From the NCBI GenBank assembly GCA_040776985.1, contig JAXGZL010000001.1, forward strand, positions 372,001-436,000: a DNA stretch of 64,000 bases. The letters are read 5' to 3'. Source of the DNA: UBA6115 sp040776985. Lineage in GTDB: Bacteria; Bacillota; Clostridia; Christensenellales; Aristaeellaceae. Made by a program: the position numbers and the translations under genes. Every line of letters starts with the position of its first letter. Within the stretch, counting starts at the first letter, position 1. Shown here piece after piece: positions 25,597 through 33,463 of this stretch. The notes beneath the pieces were generated by a model, which worked only from the letters and a program-made list of their open reading frames with translations, was not told the DNA's origin and made no database searches.

Positions 25597-25735
25597 CGCC
25601 GATGCACTCCAGGCAGATCCTGACCGCCTTGTTCAGCACCACCGCCACCTCGCCCCGGAGCACGCCCCAGGTCAAAAGCCCCGCCCCCAGAACCGCCAGG
25701 GGCAGCCAGAGCCTGTCAGCCTTCGTTTTTCTCAA
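25589..25735 (-). CDS. CD1871A-family CXXC-motif miniprotein
   Basis: A 48-residue protein from a TTG start, behind GGAGGAG with about 9 bases spacing. It reads LRKTKADRLWLPLAVLGAG, continues through one membrane helix and ends in RICLECIGVG. The C-terminal CLEC (CXXC) following an amphipathic helix matches the CD1871A family of Clostridia, annotated only as CXXC-motif-containing. It overlaps the end of the protease-TlpA gene and the start of the 4Fe-4S gene by a few bases each, so it is tightly coupled to both. A membrane-anchored dithiol relay between the iron-sulfur protein and TlpA is my inference. Confidence 0.8.
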   Translation of the reverse strand: MRKTKADRLWLPLAVLGAGLLTWGVLRGEVAVVLNKAVRICLECIGVG

Positions 25736-26930
25736 CCGCGTTCTCCTCCAGGTACTTCAGGAAGCCGTCTATGATCTCCTTCCAGTCCTCCTTGGTCCGG
25801 GAGCCGGGGACCACGCTGGCCACGCTGCCGTTTCCGTCCACCAGCCAGGTGGTGGGGTAGGCAGTCACCTGCAGGCCGTAATCCTGGCTCATCATCAGCA
25901 CAAAGAGGTTCTGGTCCGGGTTGATGATGGGGAAGGTGAGGCCCAGTTTTTCAACCAGTTCACGGGCGGCCTGGTTCTTCTCCTCCCAGGGCACCAGCTG
26001 CCCGTCCTTGACATTCATGCCTTCAGCGTGCAGGCCAATGATGGTGATCTTGTCCTGATACTCCTTGGCCAGCTCATCCAGGTGGGGCATTTCCGACACG
26101 CAGGGGCTGCACCAGGTGGCCCAGATGTTGATGAAGGCCGGCTTGCCCTCAAACACTGAGGCGTCAAAGTCATTGCCCTTCAGGTCCGTCAGCTTAAGCT
26201 CTGCAAAGAAGTTGGCAGACACATCATCGGTTCTTCCTTGATTGCTATTATCTCTACTCTGATCTGGTTGGTAATTCGGATCAGCCTCTTGATAAGCCTC
26301 AATAACATGTGAAATATCAACAGCTACATTGATGTTCTGACTGTCCTTATACGAAGCAGAAGTTATGCCAATAACCTCACCATCCTTATTCAACAAAGGC
26401 CCTCCGCTACTTCCACTGGATATTGGCGCTGTGAATTGTATCTCCCTTCTATTCTGATTTTCGTAAACAGCACTAACGTTGCCTACACTAAACGTGTTGG
26501 CTATTCCTTTTGGCCAACCTATTGCTGCAACTGGTTGCCCTTTTTTGATCACATAATCAGAAGCTAATTTTAGTGGAGTAAGCCCAGTTGAAGAGGCTAG
26601 TATAAGAACTGCAACATCTGTATCTTCTTTCACTGCAAGAACTTTTTCTACATTGTATGTTTTATTTCCCCCAACTAAAACGCTAATACTTTTTGCGCCG
26701 TCAATCACATGATAGTTAGTTATTACAGTCTTATCACTAAAAGCTAGAAAGCCGCTACCAGCAGATAAACTTTGGTTTTCGCTGTTTTTAGTTTCAATAA
26801 AGAAAACTGACTTTGACACTAAATCAATTGCTTCATAATCATCAAAGAACAATGTTTCCGCCGAGGATAAAATCAAAATAGACAAGGAAAGAACGACCAG
26901 AAATGCAACTAGTTGTTTTTTCTTCATCAT
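25716..26930 (-). CDS. Exported chimera: trypsin-like (S1C) protease domain + TlpA thioredoxin domain
   Basis: 404 residues. A signal peptide (KKKQLVAFLVVLSLSILILS) is followed by a trypsin-like domain (~residues 35-225) with an intact triad: His in TNYHVIDG, Asp in EDTDVAVLIL and Ser in ISSGSSGGPLL. A polar linker (PDQSRDNSNQGRTDD) joins a TlpA/ResA thioredoxin domain with ATWCSPCVSEMP. The thioredoxin part is nearly identical to the neighbouring TlpA gene (27072-27692), beginning at NFFAELKLTDLKG, whereas the protease part is much richer in A and T. Start at ATG 26930 or 26927 behind AAAGGA. The combination suggests a secreted enzyme coupling disulfide state with proteolysis; activity is untested. 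Confidence 0.88.
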   Translation of the reverse strand: MMKKKQLVAFLVVLSLSILILSSAETLFFDDYEAIDLVSKSVFFIETKNSENQSLSAGSGFLAFSDKTVITNYHVIDGAKSISVLVGGNKTYNVEKVLAVKEDTDVAVLILASSTGLTPLKLASDYVIKKGQPVAAIGWPKGIANTFSVGNVSAVYENQNRREIQFTAPISSGSSGGPLLNKDGEVIGITSASYKDSQNINVAVDISHVIEAYQEADPNYQPDQSRDNSNQGRTDDVSANFFAELKLTDLKGNDFDASVFEGKPAFINIWATWCSPCVSEMPHLDELAKEYQDKITIIGLHAEGMNVKDGQLVPWEEKNQAARELVEKLGLTFPIINPDQNLFVLMMSQDYGLQVTAYPTTWLVDGNGSVASVVPGSRTKEDWKEIIDGFLKYLEENAVEKNEG

Positions 26931-26980
26931 TCTATGTCCTTTCTCTATTCTAGTCGAACAAAAGCACACTTGTGTACTAT

Positions 26981-27009
26981 AATCTAAAACTAATCAGCAT
27001 AAGCGACAA
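26981..27009 (-). promoter_or_regulatory. Promoter of the protease-TlpA operon
   Basis: TTGTCG (27004-27009), 17-base spacer, TAGATT (26981-26986) on the minus strand, within an AT-rich gap between the two TlpA genes. Its base composition matches the protease domain, not the flanking genes. Confidence 0.5.
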
Positions 27010-27071
27010 TAGTTATCGAATGATTTCACAAAGTTAAGGTATCTAACAGAAAAATGCAATACGCTTACAAT

Positions 27072-27692
27072 TTATCCTTCATCCTTCTCAAGCTCCTTAT
27101 CCTCCAGATATTTCAGGAAGCCATCAATGATTTTTTGCCATTCTGCCTTGTCCCTGGAACCTGGCACGATGCTGGCTACGCTGCCGTTTTCGTCAATCAG
27201 CCAGGTAGTGGGATAGGCGCTCACCTGCAGGCCGTAATCCGGGCTCATCATCAGCGCAAAGAGGTTCTGGTCGGGGTTGATGATGGGGAAGGTGAGGCCC
27301 AGCTTTTCCACCAGCTCCACGGCGGCTTCGTTTTTCTCCTGCCAAGGGACCAGTTCCCCATCCTTCACGTTCATGCCCTCGGCATGCAGGCCAATGATGG
27401 TGATCTTGTCCGCATACTCCTTGGCCAGTTCATCCAGGTGGGGCATTTCAGAAATGCAGGGGCTGCACCAGGTGGCCCAGATATTGATGAAGGCGGGCTT
27501 GCCCTTGAACACCGAGGCATCAAAGGGATTGCCCTTCAGGTCTGTCAGCTTGAGCTCTGCAAAGAAGTTAATGGGTTCCTCCGCTTCCGGGGCTGTCTCA
27601 GCCGGGGTCTCTGCCAGCACGGGCAGCATCAAAACTGTCAGCAAGAGGACTGCCAGGAACAGGGATAGAGGTTTAATTAAATTGTTTTTCAT
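27072..27692 (-). CDS. Exported TlpA/ResA-type thioredoxin
   Basis: 206 residues. The signal peptide region is NLIKPLSLFLAVLLLTVLML, followed by a short acidic linker (ETPAETAPEAEEP) and a TlpA domain with the active site ATWCSPCISEMP and the cis-proline loop VSAYPTTWLIDENG. Such proteins reduce or isomerise disulfides outside the membrane, often in cytochrome c maturation or sporulation; no cytochrome genes are seen here. Its ATG overlaps the stop of the nucleoside phosphorylase gene (ATGA). It is the evident donor or sister of the thioredoxin half of the chimera 100 bases downstream. Confidence 0.92.
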   Translation of the reverse strand: MKNNLIKPLSLFLAVLLLTVLMLPVLAETPAETAPEAEEPINFFAELKLTDLKGNPFDASVFKGKPAFINIWATWCSPCISEMPHLDELAKEYADKITIIGLHAEGMNVKDGELVPWQEKNEAAVELVEKLGLTFPIINPDQNLFALMMSPDYGLQVSAYPTTWLIDENGSVASIVPGSRDKAEWQKIIDGFLKYLEDKELEKDEG

Positions 27693-29017
27693 GGGAGAGA
27701 TACTTCCTTTCCGTCCTGGCCAATCCTGGCCAGGATCCATGGCGCGAAGGGGGTTTTCACCGGGGACAGGCTCAGGGAGCGCAGCAGCATGCTGACCGCC
27801 TCCTTTTGAAGCCCTCTGTCGTTAAAGTGCATCTGGGCAATGATTTCGCCCTGCTCCACCCGGTCACCGAGGCGCTTATTCATGATATACCCGACGGCAG
27901 GGTCAATGATGTCATCCTTGTGGCGCCGGCCTGCTCCCAGCAGCTGGGCAGCCTGACCGGCCAGTTCCGTGTCCATGGCAGCCAGAAAGCCGGATTCCGG
28001 GGCCAGCACAGGCTCCACAAAGCGGGCCTGGGGCAGGAGGCTGGTGTCCTCGCAGACCCGGGCATCCCCGCCCTGGGCACCGATCATCTCCGCCAGTTTT
28101 TGAAGGCCTGCGCCGTTTTCCACCGCTTCTGAAAGCCTCTGCTCGGCCTGCTCTGCATTTTCGCAAAGGCCGGCCAGCATCAGCATTTCAGCCCCCAGGG
28201 CCTTGGCCACCTCCAGCAGCGGCCCCTTCGTTTTGCCAGCCAGCACATCAATGGCCTCCTTCACCTCCAGGGCATTCCCCACATGGCTGCCCAGGGGTTC
28301 ATCCATCCTTGTAATCAGGGCACTCATGCGCCGGTTGTTGCGCTGCCCTATATCCACCATGGCCCGGGCCAGGCCCAGGCTGTCATTCAGAGACTTCATC
28401 AGGGCGCCGGAGCCGCACTTCACATCCAGCACAATGCCCTCGGCCCCCCCTGCCAGCTTCTTTGACATGATGGAGGAGGCGATCAGGGGCACAGAATCCA
28501 CCGTGCTGGTCACATCCCGGAGGGCATACAAGCGCTTATCCGCCGGGGCCAGCTCCCCGGTCTGCCCCACCACGCAGCAGCCCACCTCCCGGGTGATGCG
28601 GAGAAAGTCCTCCTCTGGCAGCTCGGTCTTAACGCCGGGGATGCTCTCCAGCTTATCAATGGTGCCGCCGGTGTGGCCAAGGCCCCGGCCGGACATCTTC
28701 AGCACCTTGCCGCCGCAGGCGGCCACCAGGGGGCCTAAAATCAGGGTGGTGGTGTCCCCCACCCCGCCGGTGGAATGCTTATCCACCGCCACGCCCCCCA
28801 CATCGGGCTTGAGCATGTCGCCGGTCTGCGCCATGGCCAGGGTCAGCTCCGCCGTCTCCCGCTCGTCCATGCCGTTTAGGCGAATGGCCATCAGCAGCGC
28901 CGCCAGCTGGTAATCCGGCGTCGCCGGGTCCCTGGCGGCGTTGGCCAAATCCCTTAACTCCCCGGTGGTCAGCGCCCTGCCGAGTTTTTTGTTGGTAATA
29001 ATATCAATCAGCGCCAT
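27689..29017 (-). CDS. pdp: Pyrimidine-nucleoside phosphorylase / thymidine phosphorylase
   Basis: 442 residues. Cleaves thymidine, deoxyuridine or uridine with phosphate to the base and (deoxy)ribose-1-phosphate in nucleoside salvage. The phosphate and substrate loops KHSTGGVGDTTTL and MSGRGLGHTGGTIDKLESIP, the SSIMSKKLAGGAEG segment and the C-terminal domain (GRRHKDDIIDPAVGYIM) are intact. Length fits the Pdp/DeoA family. A promoter (29045-29074) and a GGAGGAG ribosome site precede it. The overlapping TlpA gene downstream is an odd partner and suggests the redox genes were added to this transcript later. Confidence 0.95.
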   Translation of the reverse strand: MALIDIITNKKLGRALTTGELRDLANAARDPATPDYQLAALLMAIRLNGMDERETAELTLAMAQTGDMLKPDVGGVAVDKHSTGGVGDTTTLILGPLVAACGGKVLKMSGRGLGHTGGTIDKLESIPGVKTELPEEDFLRITREVGCCVVGQTGELAPADKRLYALRDVTSTVDSVPLIASSIMSKKLAGGAEGIVLDVKCGSGALMKSLNDSLGLARAMVDIGQRNNRRMSALITRMDEPLGSHVGNALEVKEAIDVLAGKTKGPLLEVAKALGAEMLMLAGLCENAEQAEQRLSEAVENGAGLQKLAEMIGAQGGDARVCEDTSLLPQARFVEPVLAPESGFLAAMDTELAGQAAQLLGAGRRHKDDIIDPAVGYIMNKRLGDRVEQGEIIAQMHFNDRGLQKEAVSMLLRSLSLSPVKTPFAPWILARIGQDGKEVSLP

Positions 29018-29044
29018 GGCTCCTCCAATAAATACGCTTGGATC

Positions 29045-29074
29045 ATTATACCATAAGGCTCAAGGGTGTAACAA
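29045..29074 (-). promoter_or_regulatory. Promoter of the nucleoside phosphorylase operon
   Basis: TTGTTA (29069-29074), 18-base spacer, TATAAT (29045-29050) on the minus strand. Confidence 0.65.
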
Positions 29075-29081
29075 CACAAAG

Positions 29082-29103
29082 GGCTGCCGGTTTTCCGGCA
29101 GCC
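29082..29103 (-). terminator. xylBA terminator
   Basis: Perfect 9-bp stem GGCTGCCGG / CCGGCAGCC with a four-base loop, followed on the minus strand by CTTTGTGTT; 22 bases past the xylA stop. Confidence 0.75.
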
Positions 29104-29124
29104 ACTATATCGTTCACCGTTTGT

Positions 29125-30444
29125 TTACTTACCGGAGAACAGAATATTGTTGACCACGCCCTCCAGGTATTCCTGGCGGCCGGAGCCGGGCAGGGGGGCG
29201 TCGCCGTTTTTGATGGCGCGCTCGGCCAGCTCTTCCAGGGTGGCCTTGCCGCTTCTGATCTTCTGGCCCAGCTCGCTCTGGTAGGAGGCGTAGCGCTCCT
29301 TCACAAACTGGTCAATGCGGCCGTCCTCAATCAGGGCTGCCGCCTTGATCAGGCCCAGGGCAAAGGCATCCATGCCCAGGATGAAGCCCTCCACCATGTC
29401 CTCCGGCGTGTAGGAGGGGCGGCGGTTCTTGGCGTCAAAGTTGAGCCCGCCCTTAAGGCCGCCGGACTTCAGAATTTCATACATGGCCAGGGTGGTTTCA
29501 TAGATGTCGCTGGGGAACTGGTCGGTGTCCCATCCCAGCAGCATGTCCCCCTGGTTGGCGTCAACAGAGCCCAGCATGTCGTTGATGGCGGCCACCCTGA
29601 GGTCATGCTGGAAGCTGTGCCCGGCCAGGGTGGCGTGGTTGGCTTCGATGTTCAGCTTGAAATCCTTGTCCAGGCCGTACTGGCGCAGGAAGCCGATGGC
29701 GGTGGCAGCGTCAAAGTCATACTGGTGCTTCATGGGCTCCTTGGGCTTGGGCTCGATGTAGAAGGTGCCGGTAAATCCGATGGAACGGCCATAGTCCACC
29801 GCCATGCGCATGAGGGCGGCGATGTTCTCCTGCTCAAACTTCATGTCGGTGTTAAGCAGGGTTTCATAGCCCTCCCGGCCGCCCCAGAAGGTATAGCCGG
29901 TGCCCCCCAGCTTCACCGTGCACTCAATGGCCTTTTTCAGCTGCGCCGCAGCGTGGCAATAGACGTCCACGGAGTTTGAGGAGCCGGCGCCGTTCATGTA
30001 GCGGGGGTTGCTGAAGAGGTTGGCCGTGCCCCAAAGGCAGCGGATGTTGGTGCCCTTCATCTTTTCCTTGATGTAGTCGGTGATCTCGTCCAGCCGGCGG
30101 TTGGTTTCCTCCAGGGTGTCCGCCTCCGGCACCAAGTCCACATCGTGGAAGCAGAAGTACTCGATGCCCAGCTTCTCCATAAAGGCAAAGCCCTGGTCCA
30201 CCTTAGCCCGGGCATGGTCCATGGTGCCGGGCTGGGCGTCAAAGGCCTTGTTGGCGGTGCCGGGGCCAAACATGTCCTGCCCCGTGGCGCACATGGCATG
30301 CCACCAGGCCATGGAGAACTTCAGATGGTCCTTCATGGGCTTGCCCATGATCTGGCGCTGCGCGTCATAGTATTTGAAGGCCAGAGGGTTTTTGGAGTCG
30401 GGGCCCTCAAAGGGAATCACCGGGAACTTGTCAAACACGGTCAT
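29125..30444 (-). CDS. xylA: Xylose isomerase
   Basis: 439 residues, the usual length of class II xylose isomerases. Converts D-xylose to D-xylulose in the cytoplasm using Mg or Mn. Visible metal-site and active-site segments include EYFCFHDVDLVPE (catalytic His), GTGYTFWGGREGYETLLNTD, YIEPKPKEPMKHQYD, KLNIEANHATLAGH and DANQGDMLLGWDTDQFP. It lies 11 bases after xylB and is the second gene of the pair, the reverse of the more common xylAB order. The terminator follows at once. Confidence 0.97.
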   Translation of the reverse strand: MTVFDKFPVIPFEGPDSKNPLAFKYYDAQRQIMGKPMKDHLKFSMAWWHAMCATGQDMFGPGTANKAFDAQPGTMDHARAKVDQGFAFMEKLGIEYFCFHDVDLVPEADTLEETNRRLDEITDYIKEKMKGTNIRCLWGTANLFSNPRYMNGAGSSNSVDVYCHAAAQLKKAIECTVKLGGTGYTFWGGREGYETLLNTDMKFEQENIAALMRMAVDYGRSIGFTGTFYIEPKPKEPMKHQYDFDAATAIGFLRQYGLDKDFKLNIEANHATLAGHSFQHDLRVAAINDMLGSVDANQGDMLLGWDTDQFPSDIYETTLAMYEILKSGGLKGGLNFDAKNRRPSYTPEDMVEGFILGMDAFALGLIKAAALIEDGRIDQFVKERYASYQSELGQKIRSGKATLEELAERAIKNGDAPLPGSGRQEYLEGVVNNILFSGK

Positions 30445-30455
30445 ATTTTGCCTCC

Positions 30456-31985
30456 TTATGATGAGAGTTTTTTAAGCTGCCTGAAGGAATCCTTCAGCGC
30501 GGGGTAGAGGTTTTGATAGAGCTGGTGATAGCCGGCATAGGCCTGATGCCTGGCGGCATCGGGCAGAAGGCGCTCCCCGGTTGCGATCATCTGGTCACAG
30601 GCCGCTTCCACGCTTTCATACATCCCTGCGCCCACGCCAGCCAGGATGGCCACGCCCAGGGCCGGGCCTTCGGTGCTTCTGATGGTGGTTGCCGGGCAAT
30701 CAAAGACATCAGACAGCATCTGCCGCCAGAAGGGGGAGCGGGCGCCGCCTCCGGTCAGCAGCATCTGCTCTGGCTTTGTCCCCATTTCCGCCAGCACATC
30801 CAGGCAATCCTTCAGGGAATAGCTGATGCCCTCCAGCACCGCGCGCACCAGATCCCCCCGGGTGTGCATGGCGCTAAGGCCAAAGAACACACCCCGGCAG
30901 TCCGGATCCAGGTGGGGGGTGCGTTCCCCCATCAGATAGGGCAGATAGAGCAGGCGGTTGGCCCCCACAGGGCTTTCCTCCGCCAGGGCGGTCATGAGCG
31001 TATAGGCGTCCTTGCCGCTTTTCTCCGCCTCCGCCTTTTCAGGCAGGAAGGCGCTGTCCCGCAGCCAGCGCAGGGACAGCCCCGCCCCCTGGGTCACCCC
31101 CATCACATGCCAGGCGCCGGGCACAGCGCAGCAGAAGGTGTGCACCCGCCCTTTGGGGTCAATGGCCACATCCTGCAAATGCGCATAGACCACGCCTGAG
31201 GTGCCGATGGTGGTAAAGGCGCGACCCTCCCGGACGGTGCCGGTGCCCACCGCTGCCGCCGCGTTGTCCCCCGCGCCGCCCACCACCAAAGTGCTGGTGG
31301 CAAGGCCTGTCAGCTCTGCCGCCTGTTTGCTGATGGTGCCCGTCACCTCGGGGGACTCATACACTTTGGCCAGCCATTCCGCTGGGATCTCCAGCTTGTC
31401 CAGCACTTCCTTTGACCACTGGCGCCCCGGCACGTCCAGCAGCTGCATGCCGCTGGCGTCTGACACCTCGGTGGCAAAGTCGCCGGTCAACTTGTATCTC
31501 AAATAGTCCTTGGGCAGCAGAATGTGCCGGCATTTCTTGTAAATCTCCGGCTGATGCTTCCTCACCCACAGGATTTTGGAGGCGGTGAAACCCGTCAGGG
31601 CCGGGTTGGCGGTGATTTCAATCAGCCGCTCTGCCCCCACCAGGCGGGTGATGTCCCCGCACTCCTCCCCGGTACGCTGGTCTGCCCAGATGATGGAGGG
31701 GCGCAACACCTCCCCCTTTTCGTCCAGCATCACCAGGCCGTGCATCTGGCCGGAAATGCCCAGGGCGGCAATGCTGTCTGACGCCACCCCACTGTCCTTT
31801 AAAACCTGGCGGATGGTATTTATCGCCGCCTCCCACCAGTCCTGGGGGGCCTGCTCGGCCCAGCCGTTTTCAGGCTGGGACAGGGGATATTCCCGGGTAG
31901 CGGAGGCCACTGCCTTTCCTGTCCGGTCAAACAGCACCGTCTTGGTGCCGGAAGTGCCCAGATCAATGCCTAAAAGGTATTGCAT
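30456..31985 (-). CDS. xylB: Xylulokinase
   Basis: 509 residues of the FGGY carbohydrate kinase family. Phosphorylates D-xylulose to xylulose-5-phosphate for the pentose phosphate route. The N-terminal phosphate loop LLGIDLGTSGTKTVLFDRTG, the substrate segment GISGQMHGLVMLDEKGEVL, FTASKILWVRKHQPE and the ATP-binding LLTGGGARSPFWRQMLSDV are intact. A ribosome site AAAGGG lies upstream. It is transcribed divergently from malE; the shared 200-base gap has a clear promoter only on the plus strand. No xylose transporter or XylR gene is in the window. Confidence 0.95.
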   Translation of the reverse strand: MQYLLGIDLGTSGTKTVLFDRTGKAVASATREYPLSQPENGWAEQAPQDWWEAAINTIRQVLKDSGVASDSIAALGISGQMHGLVMLDEKGEVLRPSIIWADQRTGEECGDITRLVGAERLIEITANPALTGFTASKILWVRKHQPEIYKKCRHILLPKDYLRYKLTGDFATEVSDASGMQLLDVPGRQWSKEVLDKLEIPAEWLAKVYESPEVTGTISKQAAELTGLATSTLVVGGAGDNAAAAVGTGTVREGRAFTTIGTSGVVYAHLQDVAIDPKGRVHTFCCAVPGAWHVMGVTQGAGLSLRWLRDSAFLPEKAEAEKSGKDAYTLMTALAEESPVGANRLLYLPYLMGERTPHLDPDCRGVFFGLSAMHTRGDLVRAVLEGISYSLKDCLDVLAEMGTKPEQMLLTGGGARSPFWRQMLSDVFDCPATTIRSTEGPALGVAILAGVGAGMYESVEAACDQMIATGERLLPDAARHQAYAGYHQLYQNLYPALKDSFRQLKKLSS

Positions 31986-32092
31986 ACTATGCCCTTTCCA
32001 CAGGCGTTTTGCCTGACCGCCCGTTTCAAATAATGTTATCTACAGGCATATCCTAAGGGTTTTCAGGCCTGGTGTCAATCGCCCCTGCCCGG

Positions 32093-32121
32093 TTGACGGC
32101 CCTCATCCCCCTCCCTATAAT
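32093..32121 (+). promoter_or_regulatory. Maltodextrin operon promoter
   Basis: TTGACG (32093-32098), 17-base spacer, TATAAT (32116-32121). The 65-base leader contains a hairpin GACAGCC-TT-GGCTGTC just before the ribosome site. Confidence 0.85.
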
Positions 32122-32191
32122 GGGTATAATCAATAAGAATCGCATCGCGCTCATGACAGCCTTGGCTGTCCAGATAAAAAGGAGGAAGTCT

Positions 32192-33370
32192 ATGAAGAAA
32201 TTACTCGCTGTTTTGCTTACCCTGTCCCTGATGGTGGTGGGCGTCTCTGCCCTGGCGGAGACGGTGTCGCTGAAGGTCTGGGGCGCCCAGGATGACCAGG
32301 AAACCACCCTGAAGCTGGTGGAGGCCTTCAAGGCCGCCAACCCGGACAAAACCTATGACATCACCTTCGGGGTGGTGGGCGAGCCGGACGCCAAAACCAA
32401 GTACCTGGAGGACCCGGCGGCGGCCGCTGACGTGTTTGCTTTCGCGGGCGATCAGCTGTATGAGCTGCTGCAGGCGGACGCGCTGTATGAGGTCACCATC
32501 AACAAGGATGCCGTCATCGCCGCCAACACCCCCGGCTCCATTGAGGCAGCCACCGTCAAGAACATTCTGTACGCCTATCCCATGACCGCTGACAACGGCT
32601 ACTTCCTCTACTATGACAAGTCCGTCATCTCCGAGGAGCAGGCGAAGACCCTGGACGGCATCCTGGAAGCTGCCCAGAATGCCAACAAGAAGATGTTCAT
32701 GGATGTTTCCAACGGCTGGTACATCGCCTCCTTCTTCATGGGCGCTGGCGGCAAGCTGGGCCTGGATGACGCAGGCAACCAGACCTGTGACTTCAACAAC
32801 GAAAAGGGCGTGGCGGCCGGCGAGGCCATCAAGGCCTTCACCGCGCACTCTGCCTTCATGACGGGCGATGACGCCATCCTCACCGGCGGCATCGGCGACA
32901 CCATCGCGGCCGGCGTCTCCGGCACCTGGAACGCCAGCGCCATCAAGGAAAAGCTGGGCGACAACTATGCCGCCACCAAGCTGCCCACCTTCACCATGAA
33001 CGGTGAGCAGGTGCAGATGGCCTCCTTCTCCGGCTACAAACTCATGGGCGTCAATACCCTGACCGCCTTCCCGGAGGAGGCCATGGCCCTGGCCGAGTGG
33101 CTGACCAACGAGGAAAGCCAGATCAAGCGTTTTGAAGTCCGCGCGCTGGGCCCCTCCAACATCAAGGCCGCCCAGAGCGAGGCTGTCCAGGCCAATGTGG
33201 CCCTGGCCGCGCTGGCTGCCCAGTCTGAGTTTGCCTTCCCCGAAAAGGACGTCAGGGGCAACTACTGGTCCCCTGCCGAGGCCTTTGGCACCACCATGGA
33301 GGCCAAGGACTACAGCAAGGACGTGAAAACCCTGCTGGACGAAATGGTGGCCGCCATCACAGCAAAATAA
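32192..33370 (+). CDS. Maltose/maltodextrin-binding protein (MalE-like)
   Basis: 392 residues. Signal peptide KKLLAVLLTLSLMVVGVSAL without lipobox cysteine. The mature sequence begins VSLKVWGAQDDQETTLKLVE and continues with YEVTINKD, YAYPMTADNGYFLYYDKSVI and SFFMGAGGKLGLD, which fit the maltodextrin-binding cluster of solute-binding family 1. Start ATG 32192 follows AAGGAGG; the longer frame from 32072 runs through the promoter. The downstream MalF- and MalG-type permeases, an amylase and 4-alpha-glucanotransferase make a starch-derived oligosaccharide the most probable ligand. Confidence 0.92.
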   Translation: MKKLLAVLLTLSLMVVGVSALAETVSLKVWGAQDDQETTLKLVEAFKAANPDKTYDITFGVVGEPDAKTKYLEDPAAAADVFAFAGDQLYELLQADALYEVTINKDAVIAANTPGSIEAATVKNILYAYPMTADNGYFLYYDKSVISEEQAKTLDGILEAAQNANKKMFMDVSNGWYIASFFMGAGGKLGLDDAGNQTCDFNNEKGVAAGEAIKAFTAHSAFMTGDDAILTGGIGDTIAAGVSGTWNASAIKEKLGDNYAATKLPTFTMNGEQVQMASFSGYKLMGVNTLTAFPEEAMALAEWLTNEESQIKRFEVRALGPSNIKAAQSEAVQANVALAALAAQSEFAFPEKDVRGNYWSPAEAFGTTMEAKDYSKDVKTLLDEMVAAITAK

Positions 33371-33386
33371 ACCCGTAGAGGCTGAA

Positions 33387-33406
33387 GGGGGCTTGCAAAA
33401 GCCCCC
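33387..33406 (+). terminator. Attenuator-like terminator between malE and malF
   Basis: Stem GGGGGCTT / AAGCCCCC with a 4-base loop then TTTT. Partial termination here would keep the binding protein in excess over the permeases. Confidence 0.7.
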
Positions 33407-33463
33407 TTTTCCTTAATCCGATAAGCCGCTTTCAAGTGAAGGCTGACCCTGTGAGGAGGTTTC

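Noticed and set aside
25716..26930. Protease-TlpA chimera as an assembly error
   Set aside because: The joint is in frame, both active sites are intact, the gene overlaps the next one normally, and the linker is a sensible polar stretch; still listed as a possible refutation.
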